Assembly: GCA_032173965.1 (NCBI GenBank) | Contig: CM063288.1 | Coordinates: 13,496,501-13,560,500 of the forward strand | Direction of reading: 5' to 3' | Origin: Sitta carolinensis | Lineage: Eukaryota; Chordata; Aves; Passeriformes; Sittidae | DNA length: 64,000 bases | Shown: positions 40,898 through 50,891 of the stretch, in pieces | How the letters are laid out: each line of letters begins with the position of its first letter | Numbering within the stretch: the stretch's first letter is position 1 | Position numbers and translations under genes: made by a program | The notes under the pieces: model-generated | Database searches by the model: none | The model's input: only the letters and a program-made list of their open reading frames with translations | What the model was told of the DNA's origin: nothing

Positions 40898-41782
40898 CTG
40901 GTAAATGGAGACTGCTTAGTACATCACATTCCAAACTGTGTTTAGTTTCTAAACTACTTATTTTCAGAGTTGAAAGAGATACTTTTTAAAGAATTTGTCC
41001 AGTTCTCCATTACAGTGCAGGAGCTGGACATTTGGCAAGAGAAACTCAGACAGGAAAGAAGTAGCTGTTTTGGAAAAGGAGTACAGAAGAGATAAATGGC
41101 AGGTGCTCCCAGCATCCATTATACAAACACAGGCTGATGTCTCAGTCTTTCAGCTTGCTGGGCATAAAACACCCTCTTTCCCAGCACTGAGAGCAAGACA
41201 CCCCTTGTGGCTCCTGGGACACTTCAGATCACAGACGCATCTTTCCTTGGGGGCCAAAGTGCATCTGTCATTCTCCCTCTATCACAGATGGAGGCCAGGG
41301 TGAGCTGAGCATTTGTCATGTCCAGTGTGGATCACTGCAGTTCACTGTCTGGCTCCAGTTAGTTCAAACACATGCTTTGTCTCTTCCATATTTTAGGAGC
41401 TTTGTTATCAGCTCAGTCCCTACCTCCTTCCACAAGTTAATGCCTTGGTACTGTGCTACAAAGCAACGAAAGGATCTGATCTCAACTGATTTCCTTACAA
41501 CTGAGTGTAGTCAAGGCTGCTGGGGTCCTTTGAGATGAAATGAATGAGGAGACCTGGCACAGTGTTCAAGTGAGTTACAAGTGATGGATACCCAGGCTGA
41601 GGGATCTGGGCACAGTGAAACTTCTGGAGAAAGGGGAAAGAAGACAAAGTTTGTTCCCTTTCAGGAAACATTGAAATGTTTTTCTTGTGTAATAAATTCT
41701 TTACTTGCTGGCACTATTATTAAACATCAGATTAAGACGACCGTCTACCCCTATTCTTACTCCCATATCTCATTCTAATTAG

Positions 41783-41862
41783 GAAAAAACAAACAAACAA
41801 TCAAACAAACAGTTTAACAAAAAACTGAAGCAAAACAAAAAACCAAACTCAAACCCAAAAAC
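41783..41862. repeat. A/C-rich low-complexity tract (AAAC units)
   Basis: aaaacaaacaaacaatcaaacaaac-like sequence followed by caaaacaaaaaacc and aaacccaaaaacc; almost no G or T. Confidence 0.8.
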
Positions 41863-42540
41863 CAGACGGCAGTACTGCTGTCACAATTTACCTTGAAAAT
41901 ATCTCATGACTTCTATGATAGGGATTGACGAGATACAAAAATAAAATGAATGTAAATCCAGCAGAAGAATCTCTCCCTAATTAATTGAACTGATTACATG
42001 CGAAGAACAATCCTCATCACTGTTTCCACCCCTGTCCTGGCTTTCCCACGTCTGATGTGTGAGAGCAGCACTGCCCTCTCCTGGGTGCTCGCTGCTCTCC
42101 AGAGCTTTCCTACAGCAGCTAAAGCTGAAATGTCACGGGAAAAAGGAAAATTCACACAAATATAAATTCAGATTTCTCAGGAGATGGCCTGGCACGGTCT
42201 GGACAAACTCCTCCAACACTCCTTCTCTATGCCCCTGCTTGACAACATTCCTAGAGGTGCCTCAAAAGCTCAGGAAAGGACAACTTCTCTAGGCTCTGGC
42301 TCCTAGTGGGATAGCTTGGCTGCCTTTGCATCCCCTGGCACCGATGCTAGAACTTTCCTTTTCTGGGCTGAATTTCCTCGAGGCCCATGCAAACCCCTGA
42401 AAGAGCCTTGATTCACCTTAATGTGACAGGGGCACAGGTGAACTGCCTGGCACCTCAAACAACATCACTGCAAACATTCACCTCACCCAGCCAGCTGCCA
42501 GCACCACGGCTGGCATTCAGGAAACAGGAGACCACCCCTA

Positions 42541-42590
42541 ATCAAATCAAATCAAATCAAATCAAATCAAATCAAATCAAATCAAATCAG
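42541..42590. repeat. (ATCAA)10 pentanucleotide microsatellite
   Basis: Nine perfect atcaa units plus a tenth with one change (atcag). The high purity suggests it is polymorphic between individuals. Confidence 0.97.
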
Positions 42591-44394
42591 TCTTCCCCAA
42601 GTGAGGGATTCCAGATAAGAGTGAGAGGTAGGGAATTTAGGATCCCCAAATTATTCCTGGTAAATGGCAACCTTCTTGGGATCTTCTGTTTGCTTTGAAT
42701 GTATCCTCTCATTATTACTCCATCCTCTCTCTCCAGATTTCTAGGATATATCTTTAGGTAAGACAAGATATTTTCAGAAACATTTTACCACTCTCTGTAC
42801 TGTTCTGCTATCACATTATTCTTTGTTTTAATATCTCTGAGTTCAGAGACAAGAAGTTCAAGAAAGAAGGGTAAGAGACATCACTGATGGTCTGAAAAAC
42901 AACTCAGCAGCTGTTCAGCCAATGTGCACTGTATACAAATGTTGGGGTTATTTCTATTTTCTTCCAAAGCCTTAGTTTTCATCTGGTTTTACTGTCGAAT
43001 GACAAACAGCAAAGAACAGCCACAACACCCTACCTCCAGCTGTGATAATTAATAACCTGTCAAGACATGGATCTTGCTGTCTGAGGATATCTAATGTCTG
43101 GCTAGAGGTGGTGAAAAATACTGAGAAACCAGAAAGAGGGGAAAAAAATGCATGATTAACAAGTTATGCTCAGTGGGGGGGTAATAAGAACCTTTTTAAA
43201 TAAAATAATCTATTTCTATATGTATGCATATTTAAATAGAGGCAAAATTTGTTCAAGGAGTCCATTTTCAGAGAAAAAATCCTTAGGGGAAGAGTTCTGT
43301 ATAAATACAAACTGTTTCTGTGATTTTCTTTTCACTTGTAAAGGCTGCTCAGATGTTTTTATTCTTGCAAAATTAATTCTTTTCACTTATAAGTACAGTT
43401 CTCTGAAGATTATGGAAAGTCTTCCACTGATTTTGGCAGGCTTTGAATTTTGAAGGAAATAGATTCTGCCATTGAATATTCATTTTATAAGGTAAATAGA
43501 GTTAATTCTGAAGGGCCCCTTCTGTCTTACTTGAAGAGTACATCCATCCCTTGAGGTTTGTGGGACATAAATCACATGAACAAGTCACACTTATGACTCT
43601 GCATGTGGGTAACAATAGATACTCAATAGTCTACTTTACAAATACCAAGACAACAAAATATCTGGGTTTACCTAGAAATAAAAGTTTGTCCTCTATCCAT
43701 GTGTTCAGACCCAGTATCCCTGTTCTATCCTCTGTCATCACACATCCATCAAAAGCTACTGAATCTAAAGTCTTCCTGCTGTAGAAGCTCTGTACTTGAC
43801 CATCATTGGTAAAACATTCAGACTCAGCCTGGGTGACGAGCTGAATTAGCCTGTGGGGCTATCAGTTGTACAACCAGAAAGCTGGAAAATAAACAACCAG
43901 ATTTTTGACCAAAAGCAACATGCCAAGTTTTCACCCAGGAGTGTTCCAAGAGAACAGCAAAAGCACTATTTTACTCACAGAAAGGCTAAGTTTGTAGGTA
44001 GCCTTTAAAGAAAAACATACATAAGTGTGTTCACGGATACATACTTATACAGAGAGAGAAACCGAGAAGCTTTTCCTGCACACCAAAATGAAGTTGAAAT
44101 AGATTTGCTTTTTAAATTTGTGTCACTTGAGAGTTAAAGGCAGGCACACACGGGGAGAAGGAGTTTTTCAATTTTATACTGCAAAGCACCAACCCTCCAA
44201 GGAAATATGAGAACAACACAGCAACTAATTGAAACTATCAGGCAGTTTTGATAAAGTAGGATGTGATTAGCAGGCTGGATTTTAGCCAGAGCATCCTGGT
44301 CCACATTTTCACTGCTCTCAGCCTTCATTCTCTCAAAGCGCCTGACTGTAATCTACCCCTATATAGCTGTAATGTTTAACTCAGCTTTTCATTC
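42591..44394. other. Non-coding DNA, nothing recognised
   Basis: AT-rich unique sequence. Short frames near 43.2-43.8 kb lack recognisable domains. Confidence 0.55.
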
Positions 44395-44610
44395 CACTGA
44401 AAATAATTACATATGGTGAACACCTGTTAATTGACTGTGCTAATTTAAAAGGGGAAAAAAATCTGATTTAACTCTGCAACGTGTTCCCATTAAGATGATA
44501 TTACAAGTTTTAATTAATATCTTGATTAGATACTGTTATTCATAATTTTATTCCAGTCACTGAGATCAGCGCTTCATTGTGATATTGCTACTTTGACACG
44601 GAGAAAATAT
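44395..44610. promoter_or_regulatory. Candidate enhancer-like conserved non-coding element
   Basis: A cluster of homeodomain-type cores (aataattac, gttaattga, ctaattta, ttttaattaatatc, cttgattag) lies with an E-box CACCTG at 44421-44426 and two retained CpGs (caacgtgtt, cagcgctt). This density is typical of developmental enhancers in gene deserts, but AT-richness alone also generates TAATTA words. Function is inference. Confidence 0.2.
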
Positions 44611-45830
44611 TACTTGTTGGGTATGGTACTTCTCTTTCCAAAACTGGTGTATTTCAGATTTCAAATAATTGAAACCACTGACATGAATAAACTGGTGGGA
44701 AAGGCAGTCCTTGTTTGCAGTTGGTAGGGTGCAAATTTATCTTGACGACAAGTGCAAATAACATGTCCAAGAGAATTTACAAACAGAACTAAATGCAAAC
44801 AATTAATAGCATTATTCAGACAGTGATACCTGCAGCATGAACTTCACTCAACAGTGACTCGTCTCCAGCACTTGACTTTTAAATATAAATATAAATTTTT
44901 ATCAAAGTCTTTTGACTATTTTTATGACAGAAGCAGTATTCTTGATTTCAGCACAGTTATAGACAAGCAGATTCAGGATCCTTCTCCTCCCATACAGCCT
45001 ATTCACTTAAATAAACAGCCTCCTTGATTTCCAAGAAAAACCCTCAAAAGTCAGTGATGGAAGCAAAGACTGAAGACTCCTGTTCTTAAAACCCTAACCT
45101 TACTGCCTTCACAATGAGAACACCTCACTTCTCATTCCCTGGAGACTAGACAGAGCCTTGCTGGTGTTTCCCACATTGCCAGTGTTGGGCCAGAGAACAA
45201 ATTCATACACGAGGCTGTCCTAGAAGAGTTCACTTGTTCCTGGATCTCCATGAATCATTATCCACTCTGGAAAGCATCAAAAGTGAGGCATGGTAAGGTA
45301 TGGAAAGAGCATTTAGGACACGCTCTCCCAGACAAAACCCAAGCAGCCTGGAAGGCTCCCCATGCCCCAGGGGCGAGTATTTGGAAGAGGAGCTGGGCTG
45401 CAGTGCCTGCTGCGGGAGCCTCTCCTCCCAGGCATGCTCCATTGCCCGTGCTGCCGCAGGGCATTAAACCAGCACAAAAGACTCAATTTCCTTCTGTCAG
45501 GGCTTTCCATGTTGCTGACAAACAGCACTCGACTGACATTTAAGTGGGAAAAACTTGGCTTTCGAAGCCTCAGATGATCCGTGCCCTATTGCTTCTTGCT
45601 CGCTGGCTTTGTTCACATAAACCAGGCTGAAATGTGCTGCCAATCATAACAGAGGGGGAAAAATCCTCTGCAGCATTAAGCCAGCTGGAGATGCTTATCC
45701 TGACCTGCTCTCAGAGGACATGAGCACTGAATCCATCCCTGCCAGAAGAGAGAGGATGTTGACTCCTGGTTTTGTTCCCATGATTTCAAGAAGCTTAAAT
45801 ATAGTCTTCAGAATATGAGAAAAGGCTTCT

Positions 45831-45834
<4 letters not shown>
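44611..45834. other. Non-coding DNA with a GC-richer block at about 45300-45560
   Basis: The 45.3-45.56 kb block is richer in G and C and open in two frames on each strand at once (for example + 45250-45543 and - 45258-45464), a sign of composition effects. None of the products is recognisable. It may be a regulatory element or an unrecognised old repeat. Confidence 0.4.

Positions 45835-45877
<43 letters not shown>
45835..45877. repeat. Poly-A homopolymer, 43 nt
   Basis: An uninterrupted run of 43 A with no recognisable retroposed sequence upstream. Confidence 0.9.
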
Positions 45878-45881
<4 letters not shown>

Positions 45882-48800
45882 GTTTAGCGTTACCAGCCAA
45901 ACTTAGCCCAAAACAACCAAATGAAAATCAGGCATTAAAAAGTGTTCTCAATCTGAGAACTGTAGTGACCATTCAGTTAAGCACACTAAAAAACTCCTGG
46001 TTTCATTATTCTATTCTTTTTTCCTGGGGAAAAAAAGTAAGAAGTGGAAGAATTCTCTAATTATTTACTTAGGCCTCTCTAAAAATGGAGGGAATAAAAA
46101 ATGTTGATTCAGGAGTCAGCACCCAAATACTCAAGAAAGGCAATTTTTGCTGGATTTGTTACTGGAGCTTAGGGTGGATCCAAAATGGGTCTAATCTGCC
46201 TATGAAATCCTCCTACAGAAAATTAAAATCCAGAACACTCCTTATCCCAGAGGACTTCAGTCCTTTTGTGTCTGAAGTTTTATCTGGAGTTTGACCTCTC
46301 TTGATCACAAGAGTCACGTCCTTGGGTTAATGGCCCTTGGTACAGCCAAAGGCACTGATCACAGCAGAGTAGTCTCAAACCACTGAAGAGATCCAGAAAT
46401 TTCCCAACCTTGGATTTCATCCAGGTAGGTGAGGCATGCTCTGGTCAGGTCTCATCACAGCAGGTTTAATGTACACCAGCAGGACCAGGCCCTTGTGAAA
46501 TTTAGCACAAGGGCTTGAAAAGAATCGGTTAGACCTCAAAAGCTATAAAATACATTTAGTGTTCTTTTTATACCCTCTGTCTGATTTAGGCACCTTCAGG
46601 ATTCGTGTTTTCTAGCACAACTTCACAATGCAGTGCTCACAAACAATGCTTTCTTAAATGAGAATGAAGGTTCAGGGTGCCTGTATAATTTCACAACTAA
46701 AGCTGTGGAAAGCAGTCATGAATTTGAATGGGGATTTCTATACAGGTTTATAAGGCAGATCCAATAGACCCAGGATCTTCAGGGTTGGGGTTTATACCCT
46801 CAGAATGGCTGCTATGATCAGAGATATGTCTAATAGAAAAATGTGTGTTTCCTGTTCATCACTTCCTCATCTAGGAGGACAGACCCAAACAAACTCTGGC
46901 TCAGAGCAATTTCTACTCTGCAGCCTTCGAATGGGTACAAAGGACATAATGGAAGTATTTGTACACAGGATACTGAACTCTGTAACCTCTTCCCAGCAAC
47001 ACTGAAAATTCATTTGAGAATAAGGACTTAGCACATCTGGGAAAAGAGATTTTGTTGGGCTTTTGGTTTTTCTTTCAAGAGTTAGGAGAACCTTTACCTG
47101 TCTTTATACTTTTCTTCTGCTAATTGTTTCATTCTGAAACCGTTAAATTAACTCAGCCTGTCAACCTTTCTCAAAATGTTTCCATGAAAAATAATAGTTG
47201 CATTCTGCTTTGGAAGTACCCTGGAAATATGAATGTTGAGTCATCATCAATTTTTTTTTTTAATTTATTTATTCAAACTTCTGTGTATTGTCAAATTTTC
47301 TGTCTTTTTTCTACCTTTACTTAACATATTCAGCCAATTGGCCTATGCTGTGTTTGATTTTATTTCCCCTTGGATCAGGCTTCAAAAGGTCCCAAAATTT
47401 TATTTCATTAATCCTGTATCTTAGAATGGAATGTGCTTCATTTATATAATTAACCTTCTTGCAGATGCAAATGCTTCTTTTTTTCCTTAGAAAAAGGAAA
47501 ATGTGTGTTAGAAGAACTATCAGCTTTTCAAACATGAAAACTTTTCCTGTTTTTTGATGTTTCAATTCCTTGTTGGACTTCCTCAGATGAATTACATAAG
47601 GTTCTCATTATCATGTTGAGATGGCAGGTCTGACAAAAAGGTTCTTGGGCTTCATGAAAAAAATTCCAAGTGTCTAAACAGAGGGATTGGCCCATGAAAG
47701 TACCCCAGGGCCTGAGTTGCAGTGATGTTTGCAGATGCATGGGAGGAGTTCAGAATCAGGGAGAGGGACCTGGGTGATTTTCCCCAGAGCAAGTTCTCTA
47801 AATGCTGAGCTTCACCCACTGTTCAAAGCCTGTGTGACTCCTTCCATCTGTGATTATTAATCATGGATTTTTCTTGAGAGGACATAGCCCTTAATTAAAA
47901 ATCAAACAGGGTCTGAGAACAAAATTATTCTTTTCTTCCTGACCTGAACAAGCAGAGGAGGAATATTGGAGAGAATTGGGAATAACATTGGAACTACCAG
48001 TGCCAAAGCACCTGAAGATTGCCACATTTTTTTCCCTCCCAGTCCCTGATGAAATGCTAAGCTGTGCTGTGCAGCTGGTAGGACTGGGCAATATCCATCA
48101 GGTATGGCTCTCTCCTTGCTTCCAAAGCCTGATTTTTTTTTTCATTACAGCTGAAGGAACCAAACTAAACCCATTAGCTGCCTTTCCACATTTAGAAAGG
48201 AAGTATTTGTGTCAAAATCTGAGGGTTAGAAAAATACTGAGAAAAGCTGAAACACAAACATTAACAACCTTCTACTTGTCAAGCGGCTCTAGAATTATGA
48301 AGAAAAAGAGGTTTTATTTTCAAAAAATCAGGATACTTTTTTCTTAAAATGCTCCCAATTCTACTTTATTCTCACTGTAATATTCTTTCAACTGCTATTA
48401 CTTTCCATTAAGTATTTGCAGAAATGTTTGAGGAGAAACCCATTTTGCTATTCTTACAAATATGCCCTTCCCCAGAGTATACTCTTTCATACATTTGAAT
48501 TTTTCTATCTTCCCTTCTGCATTTTCATTTGTCCTGTCTCGACATTATAACTTCTTTTTACATTTATGACTGCTATATAATGAGGAAAGCGAGCACAGAT
48601 TCGTGACAGTGAATGATTCAAACCCTCATAGATAAAAATCAAAAGTGACTGCATAGAACACAGAAATTTGTATTTACAAAAACATTTCATATAAACTGTG
48701 TATGAAGTCTGTGTACTTTCTTAGATCCTCAAGGCAGCACAGAAAGCAAAGGAAAAATATAGGTGATATTTGAGGGATTATTTTGCTATTGCAGAGAGAA

Positions 48801-49488
48801 GTAGAAGACAACTTATTTTGTGCAAAATGAGCTGGTATGCAGAGCTAGTAGAAAAAATAAATAGAAAAATAAATAATAAATGAAATGTTATTTTTCTCTT
48901 TCTAGCCAAGATATACTATGACTGAACAAACACATGGATCTGCTTTGTTAAATAATAAGATGCCATTCTTTCTTGCAATAATTTTCAAGCTAATTATTTC
49001 AGCTTGAATACCCAACCCACAGACTTGTTAACCTAATTAGCATTTATGCTTATTCAACAAAAGAAATATTTAGCTTTTGACCTTGAAATAATTTTCCTCC
49101 AACACTAAGATACGTTTAGCAACCAATAGACATCAAAATTTAAAAACCCAAACAAAACAAAATAGAAATTTCATACCTTAACGACGGTATAGAAGTATTT
49201 TTATTGCCACAGACCACCCAAAAATCAGGTTTTTTTCTGACCACTGAGAAAGCTCAGAAACAAATAAAGCAACCTCAAAATAATTTATTTGAAATCCTTC
49301 TTATGATTCTACAAGTATATTGCCAAAGAGCAGAAATTAAAACAATTAATAGCAATAATGATAATAGTAATAATGCTGTCCTTTTTCCTGTGGACCTTAT
49401 ATTCCTTGACATAATTAATAGATCCAAACAATTCAAAAAGTATGGTTAGTGTACATTTTAGGAAGTGTTTTTCCTTCTTATTTGATAT
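45878..49488. other. Non-coding DNA, no gene seen
   Basis: Unique AT-rich DNA. The 47976-48347 frame (123 codons, +) is among the longer ones but has no recognisable motif and overlaps an antisense frame. The 48.96-49.1 kb part is dense in AATTA-type motifs (gctaattatt, cctaattagc). Confidence 0.55.
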
Positions 49489-49493
49489 CTCTC
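49489..49493. repeat. Left target-site duplication (ctctc)
   Basis: The five bases directly before the TG of the insertion are identical to those directly after its terminal CA (51162-51166). A 5-bp duplication is the footprint of integrase. Six bases do not match (tctctc versus ctctct), so the length is 5. The CT-repeat context weakens the evidence slightly. Confidence 0.8.
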
Positions 49494-49761
49494 TGTCGTA
49501 GTTTGGAAAAAATGAGTTTTTCTGAACTTCAGTGGTCAAACCAATGAGTGCTCAGGTTTAAAGACTGGCACCTGGTGTGGCCACTGAGGACAAGGATCCG
49601 CCTCTGAGAACACAAGGGGTTAAAGCAGAGGGCTCCCCGGAAAGCTCTCTCTTGGTTCCGGTCCCTGAGGAGGAGGGATCTCCCCTGGCCAGCGGCTGGC
49701 TGGGCGGGGAGGGCAAGCCATGCGGCCTGGTGAGGTAGGCCTGGAACCTCGGGCACAGAGG
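49494..49761 (+). repeat. Left inverted-repeat arm (5' part of U3), 268 bp
   Basis: Matches the reverse complement of 50890-51161 at about 96% by hand count, with roughly ten differences, mainly single-base indels in G/C runs plus a few A/G or C/T changes. Similarity begins exactly at TGTCGTAG and stops abruptly after cacagagg. Paired with the right arm it could form a long hairpin with a loop of about 1.13 kb. Confidence 0.95.
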
Positions 49762-49830
49762 GGAAGAGGAAAAATCCTGCAGGATGGAAGGGTGGAGAGA
49801 AGTACAAGAACCTTGAGAGGCATCAGACAG

Positions 49831-49862
49831 CCTTCTTTCCCCTTTCCCCCCCCCCCCCCCCC
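49831..49862 (+). repeat. Polypyrimidine run ending in 17 C inside U3
   Basis: 32 consecutive pyrimidines, the last 17 all C (49846-49862). Prone to length variation and sequencing error; might adopt non-B structure. Confidence 0.9.
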
Positions 49863-50553
49863 GCCCTTTTCCCCGGAGAGAGAAACTGAGAAACCGTGTC
49901 TGTGATCTCTGTCACCTTGAAATTTGATATCAACAACTAGACAGCACGGCCGAAGGAGTATGGGGGGGTGGCGCGAGAAGAGTGCCCAGCAGCAAAGATA
50001 CTGTGAGAGTTCTGGGGAAACAAAGCCCAAGATTTTAACCCTTTTCGTAAATGATGGAAACTTCATAAATGCTAATCCTCCTGAATTTGAAGAAGAAAGA
50101 TAGAAAGAATTAAGCAAAGATGATGAAAGTTTGTGCAAGTAGAAGATTGTCAGAGAATGTTGAAAAGAATCCTAGGTGGGAGGAGATGATGGAGTGGCTT
50201 TAGCTGGACTCTTTTGTATAGCCATGGACGGACTCATTTTTTTCCTGTAACATAGAAGCTGTATCTGGGGAGAGGCATTGGCTTGGAGCCAAGAGTAGAC
50301 AGTAGTGTGAACAGAGATGAGAAGAAGAGCTCTGTTCTCAAGGCCCCTCGGCCCCGGGGGGTAATATTGAGGGGGACTGGTGTCCCAAAATTGAGAAGCT
50401 GTCGTTTCTTGGAACGGACCAAAGCATCTTTAAAAAGAGAAACCCTAGAAACAGCTCTAGTCCATGCACAGTGGTGAGAGCACTAAACATGGAGGAAGAG
50501 GCCACGATGTGGTACAAGAAGGACTCCTATCTCTCCTCAACGAACTGAGTACT

Positions 50554-50606
50554 GATTATCTGAAGGGTGGTAATAGACTAAAGATTAATTATCTAAAAGG
50601 TGGTAA
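50554..50606 (+). repeat. Diverged 20-bp direct repeat in LTR
   Basis: gattatctgaagggtggtaa (50554-50573) and aattatctaaaaggtggtaa (50587-50606) differ at four positions and are 33 bp apart. Repeats of this kind in U3 often carry enhancer sites; that role is inference. Confidence 0.7.
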
Positions 50607-50725
50607 CGTGATGGGGAATTTTCAGTTTGTTTTGTTAGGTTGAGAACTGGTGGGGGGGGAGGAAGAGTGTTTTTTTGTAAAGTTTCCATGTTCTTCTGTA
50701 TGTGTCTTCTTTGCCTATTATAAGT

Positions 50726-50731
50726 AATAAA
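50726..50731 (+). terminator. Polyadenylation signal AATAAA of the LTR
   Basis: Canonical AATAAA followed by a T-rich stretch (gtttttttcttttgctttct), as expected for the R/U5 polyadenylation region of an LTR. A TATA-like sequence lies just upstream, so the exact R start is uncertain. Confidence 0.55.
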
Positions 50732-50860
50732 GTTTTTTTCTTTTGCTTTCTAAATTAGAAACTGATTTGCTCTGTTTTGGTCACATCTCACAGCAGATAC
50801 CAGGGACAGTATATCGTTATAGAGGCACTGGCCTTGTGCCAACGTCAAACCTTTGACATT

Positions 50861-50891
50861 TGGTTCCCTGACCGGGAATCGAACCCGGGCC
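50861..50891 (+). other. Primer-binding site complementary to tRNA-Glu, extended to about 31 nt
   Basis: The first 18 nt, tggttccctgaccgggaa, are the complement of the 3' CCA end and T-arm side of vertebrate tRNA-Glu, two bases (TT) after the LTR's terminal CA. The match to tRNA-Glu continues through tcgaacccgggcc to 50891. Normal retroviral sites are 18 nt because plus-strand copying of the tRNA stops at methylated A58. A 31-nt match covers the whole T arm and suggests the extra bases were copied directly from the tRNA. The tRNA sequence is recalled from general knowledge, not searched. Confidence 0.85.

Larger units (their letters stand above)
38054..42540. other. Non-coding DNA, no gene seen
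   Basis: Unique AT-rich DNA. Includes a possible MIR relic (38488-38546), a 27-bp tandem duplication (40850-40897) and an A/C-rich tract at about 41783-41862. The 40995-41303 and 41581-41778 frames have no recognisable domain. Confidence 0.55.
49494..50858 (+). repeat. Long terminal repeat (U3-R-U5), about 1,365 bp
   Basis: Bounded by the short inverted ends TGTC and GACA and followed by TT plus a primer-binding site, exactly the layout at the 5' end of a retrovirus. The U3 part includes a polypyrimidine run (49831-49862) ending in 17 C and a diverged 20-bp direct repeat (50554-50573 and 50587-50606). A TATA-like tattataag lies at 50716-50724, and AATAAA at 50726-50731 is followed by T-rich sequence, marking the end of R. 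The antisense 172-codon frame in this LTR (49620-50138) has no retroviral domain and is taken as chance. Confidence 0.85.

Noticed and set aside
45250..45577. Overlapping frames on both strands in a GC-richer block
   Set aside because: Open in two frames on each strand at once with unrecognisable products, consistent with composition and not with a gene.
49620..50138. 172-codon minus-strand frame inside the LTR
   Set aside because: It lies antisense to an LTR, covers the poly-C tract (giving a Gly run) and has no retroviral domain. It is a by-product of GC-rich LTR sequence.
50861..50891. A partial tRNA-Glu gene
   Set aside because: Only the T arm and acceptor 3' side including CCA are present, on the complementary strand, directly after an LTR end and TT. 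Genomic tRNA genes do not encode CCA in vertebrates, so this is a primer-binding site.
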